From Limnohabitans kasalickyi (GTDB lineage: Bacteria; Pseudomonadota; Gammaproteobacteria; Burkholderiales; Burkholderiaceae_C): a stretch of DNA of 64,000 bases. The translations under genes were made by a program, and so were the position numbers. The DNA lies in assembly GCA_965234325.1 (NCBI GenBank), contig OZ248415.1:124001-188000 (forward strand), given 5' to 3'. The notes beneath the pieces are model-generated. The model was given only the letters and a program-made list of their open reading frames with translations, was not told the origin of the DNA and made no database searches. Shown here in pieces: positions 41,504 to 49,819 of this stretch (position 1 is its first letter; every line of letters begins with the position of its first letter).

Positions 41504-42618
41504 AGGTCCTTGGCGGCAATCGCCTTTTCGGTATTTGCATCAAATAAATAAATTGCATCCAGCGGACATTGCAGGGTGACAGCTTGGTCGATTTGCAAGC
41601 TTGTGTCGCGGTGCAAGCGCGCTGTGATCTGACCTGCACGATTTTCGAGGTCTACGATCACCAGCGTCTCGGCGCCCAAGGGCTCCACGCCCGCCACGAT
41701 GCCCCGCAGCTGGGCCATGCCACCCGTGCTGTTCGAGCTTTGCGCCAGAGACAACTCCTCAGGGCGAACTCCCAGCAGCACATGATTTCCCGCGCCCAAA
41801 GACACACCTTGCCAGCGTGCCAGCGAAATGTCGCTACCGCCGACTTTGGCGCTGCGCTTGTCGTCGTTTTGAACAACGTCAGCCTTGACGATGTTCATGG
41901 GTGGATTGCCGAGAAAGCGCGCGACAAACGCATCTGCGGGCGCTCGGTACACATCCATGGGACGGCCGATTTGTGCCACACGGCCCTTGTTCATGACGCA
42001 GATGCGCTGGCCCATGGTCATGGCCTCGACCTGGTCATGGGTCACATAAATCATGGTAGCGTTCAGTCGCTTGTGCAGGCGAACCAACTCGTTGCGGGTG
42101 TTGACGCGCAGCGCTGCATCGAGGTTGGAGAGTGGTTCATCAAATAAAAACACCTTGGGCTCTCGCACAATGGCGCGCCCCAGGGCGACACGTTGACGTT
42201 GACCGCCTGAGAGCGCAAAGGGCTTGCGCTCCAACAGTTCATCCAAGCCCAAAATGCCGCTGGCTTTTTGCACCCGCGCCGCGATCTCAGCTGGTGCTAC
42301 TTTGCGCCGCTTCAGACCAAAGCTCAGGTTTTCGGACACAGTCATGTGCGGATACAAAGCGTAGCTTTGGAACACCATGGCAATGTCTCTGTCCTTGGCC
42401 GCTACCTCATTGATGACTTGGCCATCAATGCTCATTTCGCCTTTGGTGATGGACTCAAGGCCAGCAATCATGCGCAGCGTGGTCGACTTGCCACAGCCAG
42501 AGGGGCCAAGTAGCACCATGAACTCACCGTCCTGAACGGAGAAGGACACGTTGTCCACCGACAGGTTGGAAGATCCCGGGTAGTTTTTAGAAATATTGCT
42601 TAAGGTAACGGTAGCCAA
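41500..42618 (-). CDS. Sugar ABC transporter ATPase (UgpC/MalK type)
   Basis: This 372-residue ATPase has Walker A GPSGCGKST, signature LSGGQRQRVALGRA, Walker B VFLFDEPLSNLD, and a C-terminal regulatory OB-fold (TOBE) part from about residue 240. It energises the CUT1 importer encoded upstream. It is 17 bp from the permease gene and overlaps the dehydrogenase gene by 4 bp. Confidence 0.94.
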   Translation of the reverse strand: MATVTLSNISKNYPGSSNLSVDNVSFSVQDGEFMVLLGPSGCGKSTTLRMIAGLESITKGEMSIDGQVINEVAAKDRDIAMVFQSYALYPHMTVSENLSFGLKRRKVAPAEIAARVQKASGILGLDELLERKPFALSGGQRQRVALGRAIVREPKVFLFDEPLSNLDAALRVNTRNELVRLHKRLNATMIYVTHDQVEAMTMGQRICVMNKGRVAQIGRPMDVYRAPADAFVARFLGNPPMNIVKADVVQNDDKRSAKVGGSDISLARWQGVSLGAGNHVLLGVRPEELSLAQSSNSTGGMAQLRGIVAGVEPLGAETLVIVDLENRAGQITARLHRDTSLQIDQAVTLQCPLDAIYLFDANTEKAIAAKDL

Positions 42619-42635
42619 TGAAAGTGCTCCAGGTT

Positions 42636-43487
42636 TTATTTAACAGCGCCGGCAGTCATGCCTTGGATCAGTTTCTCGGAGAAGAAGGCGTAGATCACCA
42701 GTACTGGGATGACGGCAATCATCATGCCGGTGGCAATCATTCCGATGTCTTGAAAGTAGTCGCCCATAAAGGCGCGTATGCCAATGGGCAGAGTGCGAAG
42801 GCTTGGGTCGCTGACCAGCACCACGGCAAACAAGAACTCGTTCCACAGCTGGATGAAGTTCAGGATGATGGTGGTGGCAATGGCGGGCATGCCGACGGGC
42901 AGCACAATCTTCCAGAAGATCTCGAAGTCGGAATAGCCATCGATCTTGGCGGCATCAAACAGGTCTTGCGGAATGCGCGCAAAAAAGCCTTCCAGCAAAT
43001 ACACCGTCAGTGGCAGTTGCAGGCCCACGTAAACCAAGGTCAGACCGAGGCGGGTGTTGTACAGGTCATAGTCCACCAGCACTTGGAACAGCGAGATCAA
43101 AATGATCTGCGGTGGAAACACGATGGAGCTGAACAGAATGAAGTAAATCAGCCGGTTGCCACGGAAGTTGTAGCGCGCCAAGCAGTGCGCTGCGGCAGCG
43201 CCAAACAGCGTGACGATGGCTACGGCCGCACCGACCACCACGGTGCTGTTCCAGAAGTACTGGGCAAAGTTCGAATCAACCCAGGCGATTTGAAATTTTT
43301 CCCAATGCAGCGTGTCTGGCAATGCGAAGTGGTTGGCGCTGATTTCTGGCGTGGTGCGTAGCGACATCGCGCCCAGCCAAGCGAAGGGCAACGCCGAATA
43401 CAGGGTGTATAGAACGATGACGGCCATCAGCCCACCTTGTCGCAACAAGCGTGAGGCTGACTGAGCAGCGGAGTTGATCACAACCAT
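42636..43487 (-). CDS. Sugar ABC transporter permease (MalG/UgpE type)
   Basis: This 283-residue protein has six predicted transmembrane helices and the EAA loop DAAKIDGYSDFEIFWKIVLP, which contacts the ATPase. It pairs with the MalF-like permease 2 bp upstream. Confidence 0.93.
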   Translation of the reverse strand: MVVINSAAQSASRLLRQGGLMAVIVLYTLYSALPFAWLGAMSLRTTPEISANHFALPDTLHWEKFQIAWVDSNFAQYFWNSTVVVGAAVAIVTLFGAAAAHCLARYNFRGNRLIYFILFSSIVFPPQIILISLFQVLVDYDLYNTRLGLTLVYVGLQLPLTVYLLEGFFARIPQDLFDAAKIDGYSDFEIFWKIVLPVGMPAIATTIILNFIQLWNEFLFAVVLVSDPSLRTLPIGIRAFMGDYFQDIGMIATGMMIAVIPVLVIYAFFSEKLIQGMTAGAVK

Positions 43488-43489
43488 AG

Positions 43490-44422
43490 TCAGTATTCCA
43501 GGCGTTCGCGGCGGCGAAACAGTAGATTGAAAAACACCACGAAACCAACCACCACAAAGAACCAGACCACGGCAATGGCCGAGGGGTAACCTAGGTCAAA
43601 GGTGTTCCAGTTGAAGGCGCGCTTGTAGACGTAGGTGGACACTGTTTCGGTCGACCAGATGGGGCCGCCTTCAGTCATCACCCAGACCAGATCAAAAATT
43701 TTCATCTTGCCGATAAAGGCGAGGATGTAGAGGTTCAACAACGTCGGCCACAGCATCGGCGTGATGACGTGGACCAACTTGTCCCACCAACCGCAGTTGT
43801 CTAGATCGGCAGCTTCCAGGACTTCAGACGGTAGGGAGTGCAGGGCGGCTAGGCACACCACCATGTTGAAGCCAGCCCATTTCCAGGCATGGGTGATCAT
43901 CAGCGCCGCAAGGGCAAATTGAGGGTCGCCTAACCAAGCCTGCGCCCAACTGGTCAGCCCCATGCCGCGCAAGGCCACATTGATCACGCCCCAGTCGTAG
44001 TTGTAAATCCAAACCCACATGATGCCCACCACCACATAGGACAGCAGTACGGGCGCGAACCAAGCGACGCGTAAAAAACGCGAGAACGGCACACCCGCAT
44101 ACAGGCACAGGGCCAGCAAGAGGCCGGTGCCGACATCAAAGAAGGGCGCCACCATGGACCAGATGGCGGTGTTGCGCACCGCGGCCAAAAAGGTGGCGTC
44201 TTGGAACACTTCGACAAAGTGTGCCAAGCCGACAAAGCTGGTGGCGTCCGCACCGTTGATGATGAAGAAGCTGTTGTAGAAGGTACGCACCACCGGGTAG
44301 GCGGTGAGCCCCGCATAGATCAGCAGGGCGGGTGCCAAAAACAGCATCAAGGTGGGCCACGAGGTCCGACGAGAGTCGGCCTCGGGTGGCTTAAAGAACG
44401 CTTTCAAAGACTGCAAGGGCAT
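43490..44422 (-). CDS. Sugar ABC transporter permease (MalF/UgpA type)
   Basis: This 310-residue protein has six to seven transmembrane helices and the EAA loop EAADLDNCGWWDKLVHVITP. Its ATG overlaps the binding-protein stop (TGATG), and the second permease follows after 2 bp. Confidence 0.93.
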   Translation of the reverse strand: MPLQSLKAFFKPPEADSRRTSWPTLMLFLAPALLIYAGLTAYPVVRTFYNSFFIINGADATSFVGLAHFVEVFQDATFLAAVRNTAIWSMVAPFFDVGTGLLLALCLYAGVPFSRFLRVAWFAPVLLSYVVVGIMWVWIYNYDWGVINVALRGMGLTSWAQAWLGDPQFALAALMITHAWKWAGFNMVVCLAALHSLPSEVLEAADLDNCGWWDKLVHVITPMLWPTLLNLYILAFIGKMKIFDLVWVMTEGGPIWSTETVSTYVYKRAFNWNTFDLGYPSAIAVVWFFVVVGFVVFFNLLFRRRERLEY

Positions 44423-45735
44423 CAGGCGGGTGCTTTACACGCCGTGTCCATCTGCGCCGCTGCGTCCTTCACACTGATGAGGGCGGCTGGGAAGGCTCGG
44501 TTCAACACCTGCGAGAAGGTGTCACCACACTTGCCGCTCATGAAGTGAAGAGGTGTACCAATGAAAAACTTAGCGCCTGCACTGCGCTCCTGTAGTTCTT
44601 TGAAGTATTGGACGTGAATACTTTGGATGCGTGCCGGATCTGTGCGCACACCTGTTTGCAACAAGACGCTTTCCATCCACTTGTTGCCATTTTCCACCGT
44701 GGCTAAGGAATTCAGCATTTTGCCGGCGCAATCCTTGTTTTTGCTGCGTGAGTACATCACATAGCTGCCGCCTACGGCCAAGGTTTTGCACTCAGGACAC
44801 TTGGAGTCTGCCAAGGTTGGGAACTTCATCAGACCGAGCGGAAATCCCTGAGGTTGTCCGCCTTTTTCTGCTGGCACAAAGGCGCGGCCGGTGTACCAAC
44901 TGGCAATCGGGAACATCATGGCGCCGGGGTTGGTGTGGAAGTAATAGTGCGATTCGCCCAGCTTCAGGGTCGAGAAGCTCTTGGGGTACGCGCCCGCATC
45001 GACCAGTTCTTTCACCCAGGTCATGCCTTCAATCACGCGTGGATCGGTGAAAGACAGTTTGCCAGTCAGCAGCGCGCGGTAGTCATCCAGACCGAGTTTG
45101 CGCAACAGGACTTCTTGCAAGAAATAAGCGCCGGGGTAGGGGCGATCACCCACACCCGAGGCGATGGGAGTGATGCCGGCGGCAGCTGACTTCTTGACCA
45201 AGTCGGTGAACTGAGCCTGCGACATTTGCATGTTGGCTGGGGGCGTGATACCGACCTTTTTCATGAGGTCTTTGTTGTAGTAGAGCTCTACCGAATAAGC
45301 CTCAACAGGCAGGCCATAGACTTTGCCATTGACGTTCCAAGATGCGCGTGCCCAGTCCTCGAGGTTGGCGAGGTTGACATAGCTGTCCAGTGGCTCCAGA
45401 AACCCGCTTTTGGCAAAGGCAATTTCATCGGGCTCCAGCCAGAAAATATCGGGCGCTTGGCCGGTGCGTACCGATGTTTTGACCGAGGCGTAGAGATCTG
45501 ACTTCTGAATGAATTGCAGGTTCACCTTGCATTGCGGTGTGGCTGCCTCAAAGGCCTTCACACGTTCTTCGATGAAGCCGCGCTTGGACTGCTCGTCTGG
45601 CCAGTGGCTCCACATACTGATGGTTTGCTGCGCCTGCGCTTGTGCCAGGCCAGAGCCGAGTGCGGCCATGCCGACCAAGGCCGGTAACAAGCGTTTGAGC
45701 AAGGTGCTTGCTTTTGAGGTGGTTTTATTTGTCAT
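44422..45735 (-). CDS. Sugar ABC transporter substrate-binding protein (family 1)
   Basis: This 437-residue periplasmic protein has a signal peptide ending around AQAQAQQ (residue 33). The mature part starts TISMWSHWPDEQSKRGFIEE, typical of CUT1 binding proteins. It contains two CxxC-like cysteine sites (SKCPECKTL). ATG 45735 follows AGGAGA; the longer in-frame start has no such site. The ligand is probably a sugar, oligosaccharide or sugar acid, inferred from the enzymes in the operon. Confidence 0.92.
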   Translation of the reverse strand: MTNKTTSKASTLLKRLLPALVGMAALGSGLAQAQAQQTISMWSHWPDEQSKRGFIEERVKAFEAATPQCKVNLQFIQKSDLYASVKTSVRTGQAPDIFWLEPDEIAFAKSGFLEPLDSYVNLANLEDWARASWNVNGKVYGLPVEAYSVELYYNKDLMKKVGITPPANMQMSQAQFTDLVKKSAAAGITPIASGVGDRPYPGAYFLQEVLLRKLGLDDYRALLTGKLSFTDPRVIEGMTWVKELVDAGAYPKSFSTLKLGESHYYFHTNPGAMMFPIASWYTGRAFVPAEKGGQPQGFPLGLMKFPTLADSKCPECKTLAVGGSYVMYSRSKNKDCAGKMLNSLATVENGNKWMESVLLQTGVRTDPARIQSIHVQYFKELQERSAGAKFFIGTPLHFMSGKCGDTFSQVLNRAFPAALISVKDAAAQMDTACKAPA

Positions 45736-45772
45736 GGTGTCTCCTATGAATCGTTTTGGGAATTTGACAGGT

Positions 45773-46699
45773 TCAATGCGATGTCTGTGGGTAATCTGGC
45801 ATTTCAAAATGCAGCCCCGCGAGCTCGCCCTTCAATCTGAGCGACAAGGGCGCGTCCAATGCCACCAGCGGTGGACGCACCGTGGCCCAGCTTGGGTCTT
45901 GGGCGGCCTCGGCCAAGGCGCGTTTCATGGCCGGGATCATGGGAAGTTGTTGAAACACCTGACGCACGGCATCGGCTTTGGCTTGGAGGGCCGGGCCCTC
46001 TGCGCTATTCCATCTCTCATAGACGGCATGAATACCACCGGGGTTCATGTTGACCGTGGCACTGATGCAGCCAGCCGCCCCTAGAGGCAGGGCCTTGGAC
46101 AGCGTGGACTCGCTGGCGGGAAAAACATCAAAACCGTCTTTGGCGTAGTTTTCGATCATGGCGCTGGTGTTGGCCCAATCGCCCGACGAATCTTTGGCGC
46201 CAACGACGGTGTCAGGGTATGTCTTACGCAGCATCTCAATGAGCCTGAGGGTGATGGGCACTTGGGTGAACTGGGGGATGTGATACAGGTAGACCTTGAG
46301 GTCCGAGCTGCCCACTTGCTCGATCACCTCCGAGTAGTAGGCATACAGCCCCTCGTCTGAGACGCCCTTGAAATAGAAGGGCGGCACCATCAGCGCGCCG
46401 GCCATGCCGTTCTCGACCACATGGCGTGTGAGACGAACTGCATCGGTGATCGCGCAACCGCCTGTGCCCGGCATCATGCGTGCGGCCGGTATGCCAGCCG
46501 CAAGGGCGGCATCCGTCATGGCGATACGCTCATCGACCGACAACGAGGCAGCCTCCGAGTTGGTGCCAAAAACGGCCAACCCCACCTGCTTTTCTATCAA
46601 CCAGCGGCAGTGGGCAATGAAGCGTGGCACGTCGGGCGCCAAGGAAGGTGTGAAGGGGGTGAGTACTGGGGCCAATACGCCGCGGAGTCGTTCAGTCAT
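45773..46699 (-). CDS. DapA/NanA-superfamily aldolase or dehydratase
   Basis: This 308-residue class I aldolase has the Schiff-base lysine K169 (VVGAKDSSGD) and the catalytic tyrosine Y139 (YLYHIP). The usual GTTGE is GTNSEAAS at residues 45-52. In this operon it most likely cleaves a 2-keto-3-deoxy sugar acid to pyruvate and an aldehyde. Dehydrodipicolinate synthase is less likely given the context. It is the first gene of the leftward operon, divergent from lysR. Confidence 0.87.
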   Translation of the reverse strand: MTERLRGVLAPVLTPFTPSLAPDVPRFIAHCRWLIEKQVGLAVFGTNSEAASLSVDERIAMTDAALAAGIPAARMMPGTGGCAITDAVRLTRHVVENGMAGALMVPPFYFKGVSDEGLYAYYSEVIEQVGSSDLKVYLYHIPQFTQVPITLRLIEMLRKTYPDTVVGAKDSSGDWANTSAMIENYAKDGFDVFPASESTLSKALPLGAAGCISATVNMNPGGIHAVYERWNSAEGPALQAKADAVRQVFQQLPMIPAMKRALAEAAQDPSWATVRPPLVALDAPLSLRLKGELAGLHFEMPDYPQTSH

Positions 46700-46777
46700 G
46701 GAGGGTCTCACTGGATTAATTCATACAAAGTGTGGGCCCATAAACCCAAAATGAAAATGCATTTCCCATACATTCAT

Positions 46778-46796
46778 AAGATAAAATTTTTATCTT
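46778..46796. promoter_or_regulatory. Palindromic operator in the lysR/aldolase divergent region
   Basis: AAGATAAAA-T-TTTTATCTT is a perfect 9+1+9 palindrome, 30 bp before lysR and 78 bp before the aldolase start. Its core ATAAAAATTTTAT (minus strand) recurs exactly upstream of the dehydratase gene at 49517-49529. The placement suits a LysR-type regulator that represses itself and activates the divergent operon. Confidence 0.6.
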
Positions 46797-46826
46797 CTAA
46801 GCTGCCTTCAAAAGGTCAATAAGTCC

Positions 46827-47738
46827 ATGGATGTCCGTTATCTACAAAGCTTCGTCACCGTCGTGGAAGTGGGCTCATTGGCCGAGGCCGCACGCCGACT
46901 GGACCTGACGCCGGCGGCGATTGCTGCGCGGGTGCGTGGCCTCGAAGAAGAGCTGGGCGCGGTTTTGATCAAACGGGCGGGGCGTTCGGTCAAGCCCACA
47001 GCCGCGGGCGAGAAAATTTTGGAGCGCGCACGTGCCGTGCTTCGTGATATCCGTGATCTGCGAGCCACGGCAAAGGATGGTGAGTCGCTCGGCGAGTTGC
47101 GCTTGGGCTTGTTTGTGTCGGCGATGACCAGTGTGTTGCCGCCCTTACTCAGGCGCCTCTATGACCGATACCCAAATCTCAATGTGTTTGTTGCCACCGG
47201 CTCTTCGGTGGAACTGTGCCGTCAAGTCGCCAACGGAGCCATCGACGCGGCCTTTGTGGTGGAGCCGCAGTTTGCCGTGGCTAAGAGCTGTGCTTGGGTG
47301 TCGCTGATGGATGAGCCCTTGGTGGTGGTGGCGCATCAGGCCTTGGCTCATGGTGATCCCCATGAACTGCTGCGAACAGAGCCGTTTATTCGTTATGACC
47401 GCTCGGTCTTGGGCGGCCAGTTGGCCGATCGCTATCTGCGTGATCAAGGCATACGGCCCAAGCAACGCTTAGAGATTGATGGCCTGATGGCGATTGCATC
47501 TTTGGTCGATCAGGGCTTGGGCGTCGCGCTGTTGCCAGACTGGGCGCCGCTGTGGCAATTGGGCTTGTCGATCACCCGAATTCCATTGCCTAATCGCGCG
47601 CCAGTCAGGCATGTGGGCCTCATCTGGGGGGAGCAGGGACCCCGCGCATCACTGGCGCGGGCTGTGCTGGAGGAAGCGCAGGCGCTTTTTTCTTCCTCAG
47701 AGCCTAGGCGTCTTGCCGACCATGCGCGGGGCGCTTAG
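46827..47738 (+). CDS. LysR-family transcriptional regulator
   Basis: This 303-residue protein has a winged helix at the N-terminus (MDVRYLQSFVTVVEVGSLAEAARRLDLTPAAIAARV) and a two-lobed effector domain starting about residue 90. It is divergent from the aldolase operon and convergent with the dehydratase gene, overlapping its 3' end by 42 bp. The shared palindrome suggests that it controls both. Confidence 0.92.
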   Translation: MDVRYLQSFVTVVEVGSLAEAARRLDLTPAAIAARVRGLEEELGAVLIKRAGRSVKPTAAGEKILERARAVLRDIRDLRATAKDGESLGELRLGLFVSAMTSVLPPLLRRLYDRYPNLNVFVATGSSVELCRQVANGAIDAAFVVEPQFAVAKSCAWVSLMDEPLVVVAHQALAHGDPHELLRTEPFIRYDRSVLGGQLADRYLRDQGIRPKQRLEIDGLMAIASLVDQGLGVALLPDWAPLWQLGLSITRIPLPNRAPVRHVGLIWGEQGPRASLARAVLEEAQALFSSSEPRRLADHARGA

Positions 47739-49454
47739 GAAATCAAAGTCAACGCCCTTGTCGGCCTGCGTCACGGTTTGCAAAAATAACTTGCGGTAGC
47801 CGCGCTCGGCGGTGGGTTCCATCACCACGTTATCTCTGCTGCGCTGAGCCAGTTCGGCATCGGAGATCAGCAAACTGATTTCACGGTTTTTGACGCTGAG
47901 TCGAATTCGGTCGCCGTTACGCACCTGGGCCAGGGGCCCGCCCACGGCCGCTTCCGGTGTGACATGCAAGATGATGGTGCCAAAGGCGGTGCCACTCATG
48001 CGGCCATCGGAGATGCGCACCATGTCCTTGACACCGGCCCGCGCCAGCTTCAGGGGGATGGGGATGTAGCCCGCTTCTGGCATGCCAGGTGCACCCTTGG
48101 GGCCTATGTTTTTGAGCACCAAGATGTCGTCAGCCTGAACATCTAAATCGTCGCTGTCGATGCGCTTGACCAAGTCTTCGGCATTCTCAAAGACTACAGC
48201 ACGGCCTTCGTGCTCCATCAGTTCTGCATTTGCCGCTGACTGCTTGATGATGGCGCCGCCTGGGGCCAAATTGCCAGCCAGCACCGCAATGGCGCCTTGC
48301 GGATAAATGGGTCTGTCTATAGGGCGCACCACGTCTTGCGCAAAGCCGGGGCCTGAAGCTTCTAGCTCTTCGCCTAAGGTGCGGCCGGTGACGGTCATCG
48401 TGTTGAGCTTGAGCAACGGCTTCAAGGTTCGTAACAGGGTGGCCATACCACCCGCGTTGTGAAAATCTTCCATGTAATGCTGGCCCGAGGGCTTCAGGTC
48501 GAGCAGCACTGGGGTGTCGCGGCCCATGCGGTCCAGCGCTTGCAAGTCGAGCTCTAGGCCAACACGGCCTGCAATCGCGGCAAGGTGCACGATACCGTTC
48601 GTCGATCCACCAATAGCTAGTAGCACGCGCATGGCGTTTTCGAAGGCGTCGGCTGTCAGGATCTTGTCGATCGTCAGGCCTTCATGCGCCATCTGCACCG
48701 CACGTGCCCCCGATTCCTCGGCAATGCGGATGCGGTCGGCTGTCACGGCGGGTGGCGTGGCACCACCCGGCACTGTCATGCCCAGAGCTTCGGCCACGCA
48801 GGCCATGGTGCTTGCCGTGCCCATCACGGAGCAGGTGCCAATGCTTGCCACGAGCTGGTTGTTCACATCGTCTATTTCTTGCGCGTCAATTTCTTCGGCG
48901 CGGAATTTGCCCCAGTAGCGACGGCAATCGGTACAAGCGCCTACGCGTTCGCCCCGGTGCGACCCGGTGAGCATGGAACCGGTGATAAGTTGAATCGCGG
49001 GAATGCCTGCTGAGGCGGCGCCCATCAACTGAGCCGGCACGGTCTTGTCACAACCGCCGATCATCACGACAGCGTCCATCGGTTGGGCCCGAATCATCTC
49101 CTCGGTGTCCATGGACATGAGGTTGCGCAAATACATGCTGGTGGGTGCCGCAAAGCTTTCGTGGATGGAGATGGTCGGAAAGTCCATCGGTAATCCGCCA
49201 GCCAGCATCACGCCTCGCTTGACAGCTTCGACCAGTTGCGGTGCATTGCCGTGGCAGGGGTTGTAGGCACTGCCCGTGTCAATGATGCCAATCACCGGCC
49301 TGTTGAGCGCCGCATCCGTATAGCCGGCTCCCTTGATGAAGGCTTTACGCAGGAAAAGGGAGAAACCTTGGTCGCCATAAGAGGTCAAACCTTTGCGCAA
49401 ACCGGTGGCAGCGGGTTCAGAGGGGGGGAGTTCTTTTTTGGAGTTGCTTGTCAT
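47697..49454 (-). CDS. IlvD/EDD-family sugar-acid dehydratase
   Basis: This is a 585-residue iron-sulfur dehydratase. The three cluster cysteines typical of the family are seen in YNPCHGNAPQ, MIGGCDKTVPAQ and IGTCSVMGTAS. It carries DISDGRMSG-type text as VRISDGRMSGTAFGT. The length and neighbourhood favour a sugar-acid (arabinonate/xylonate type) dehydratase over valine-pathway IlvD. It would turn a sugar acid into the 2-keto-3-deoxy acid used by the aldolase. ATG 49454 is chosen over an upstream in-frame start. The 3' end overlaps lysR. Confidence 0.88.
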   Translation of the reverse strand: MTSNSKKELPPSEPAATGLRKGLTSYGDQGFSLFLRKAFIKGAGYTDAALNRPVIGIIDTGSAYNPCHGNAPQLVEAVKRGVMLAGGLPMDFPTISIHESFAAPTSMYLRNLMSMDTEEMIRAQPMDAVVMIGGCDKTVPAQLMGAASAGIPAIQLITGSMLTGSHRGERVGACTDCRRYWGKFRAEEIDAQEIDDVNNQLVASIGTCSVMGTASTMACVAEALGMTVPGGATPPAVTADRIRIAEESGARAVQMAHEGLTIDKILTADAFENAMRVLLAIGGSTNGIVHLAAIAGRVGLELDLQALDRMGRDTPVLLDLKPSGQHYMEDFHNAGGMATLLRTLKPLLKLNTMTVTGRTLGEELEASGPGFAQDVVRPIDRPIYPQGAIAVLAGNLAPGGAIIKQSAANAELMEHEGRAVVFENAEDLVKRIDSDDLDVQADDILVLKNIGPKGAPGMPEAGYIPIPLKLARAGVKDMVRISDGRMSGTAFGTIILHVTPEAAVGGPLAQVRNGDRIRLSVKNREISLLISDAELAQRSRDNVVMEPTAERGYRKLFLQTVTQADKGVDFDFLSAPRMVGKTPRL

Positions 49455-49819
49455 ATGAATGGTTGATTCTGTCCATCGCAATAAAAAGAGTAAGGCGTGG
49501 TCGGTATCTTTAGACCATAAAAATTTTATGCTTACATGTTCAGCTCATTTTCCAGTGTTTTTGGAGCGATTCACGCTGCTCGTTCTGTGCGGTGTTTGTC
49601 TGGAAGTTGGGCAGTGTCAATTGGTCAAGAGATCCGCATTTATGCAGAAATTGTTAATTTAATGAGTAAAAGTAAATAAATGCCAGTTTAATTGAATACT
49701 TAAAATTTATATGTGTAATACTCCTGCCAACCTTTGTAACCCAGAGTAGCTATCTTGTCCTTGATGGCCAAGAGCGCGATGAGGGGTGAGACGTGATTTC
49801 GAATAGGCAGGAGTTTGAG
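49455..49819. other. 365-bp divergent intergenic region
   Basis: No gene is supported. It holds the palindrome at 49516-49530 close to the dehydratase, then an increasingly AT-rich stretch (49640-49720) that probably contains the promoter of the EAL-domain gene. No terminator or RNA gene is recognised. Confidence 0.6.
49516..49530. promoter_or_regulatory. Second copy of the LysR-type palindrome, upstream of the dehydratase
   Basis: CATAAAA-A-TTTTATG is a perfect palindrome 61 bp before the dehydratase start. It shares the 13-bp core ATAAAAATTTTAT with the site in the lysR/aldolase gap. Confidence 0.55.

Noticed and set aside
47697..49454. Housekeeping dihydroxy-acid dehydratase IlvD
   Set aside because: The neighbours are a sugar-acid regulator, aldolase and importers, with no branched-chain amino acid genes; the superfamily includes sugar-acid dehydratases of this size.
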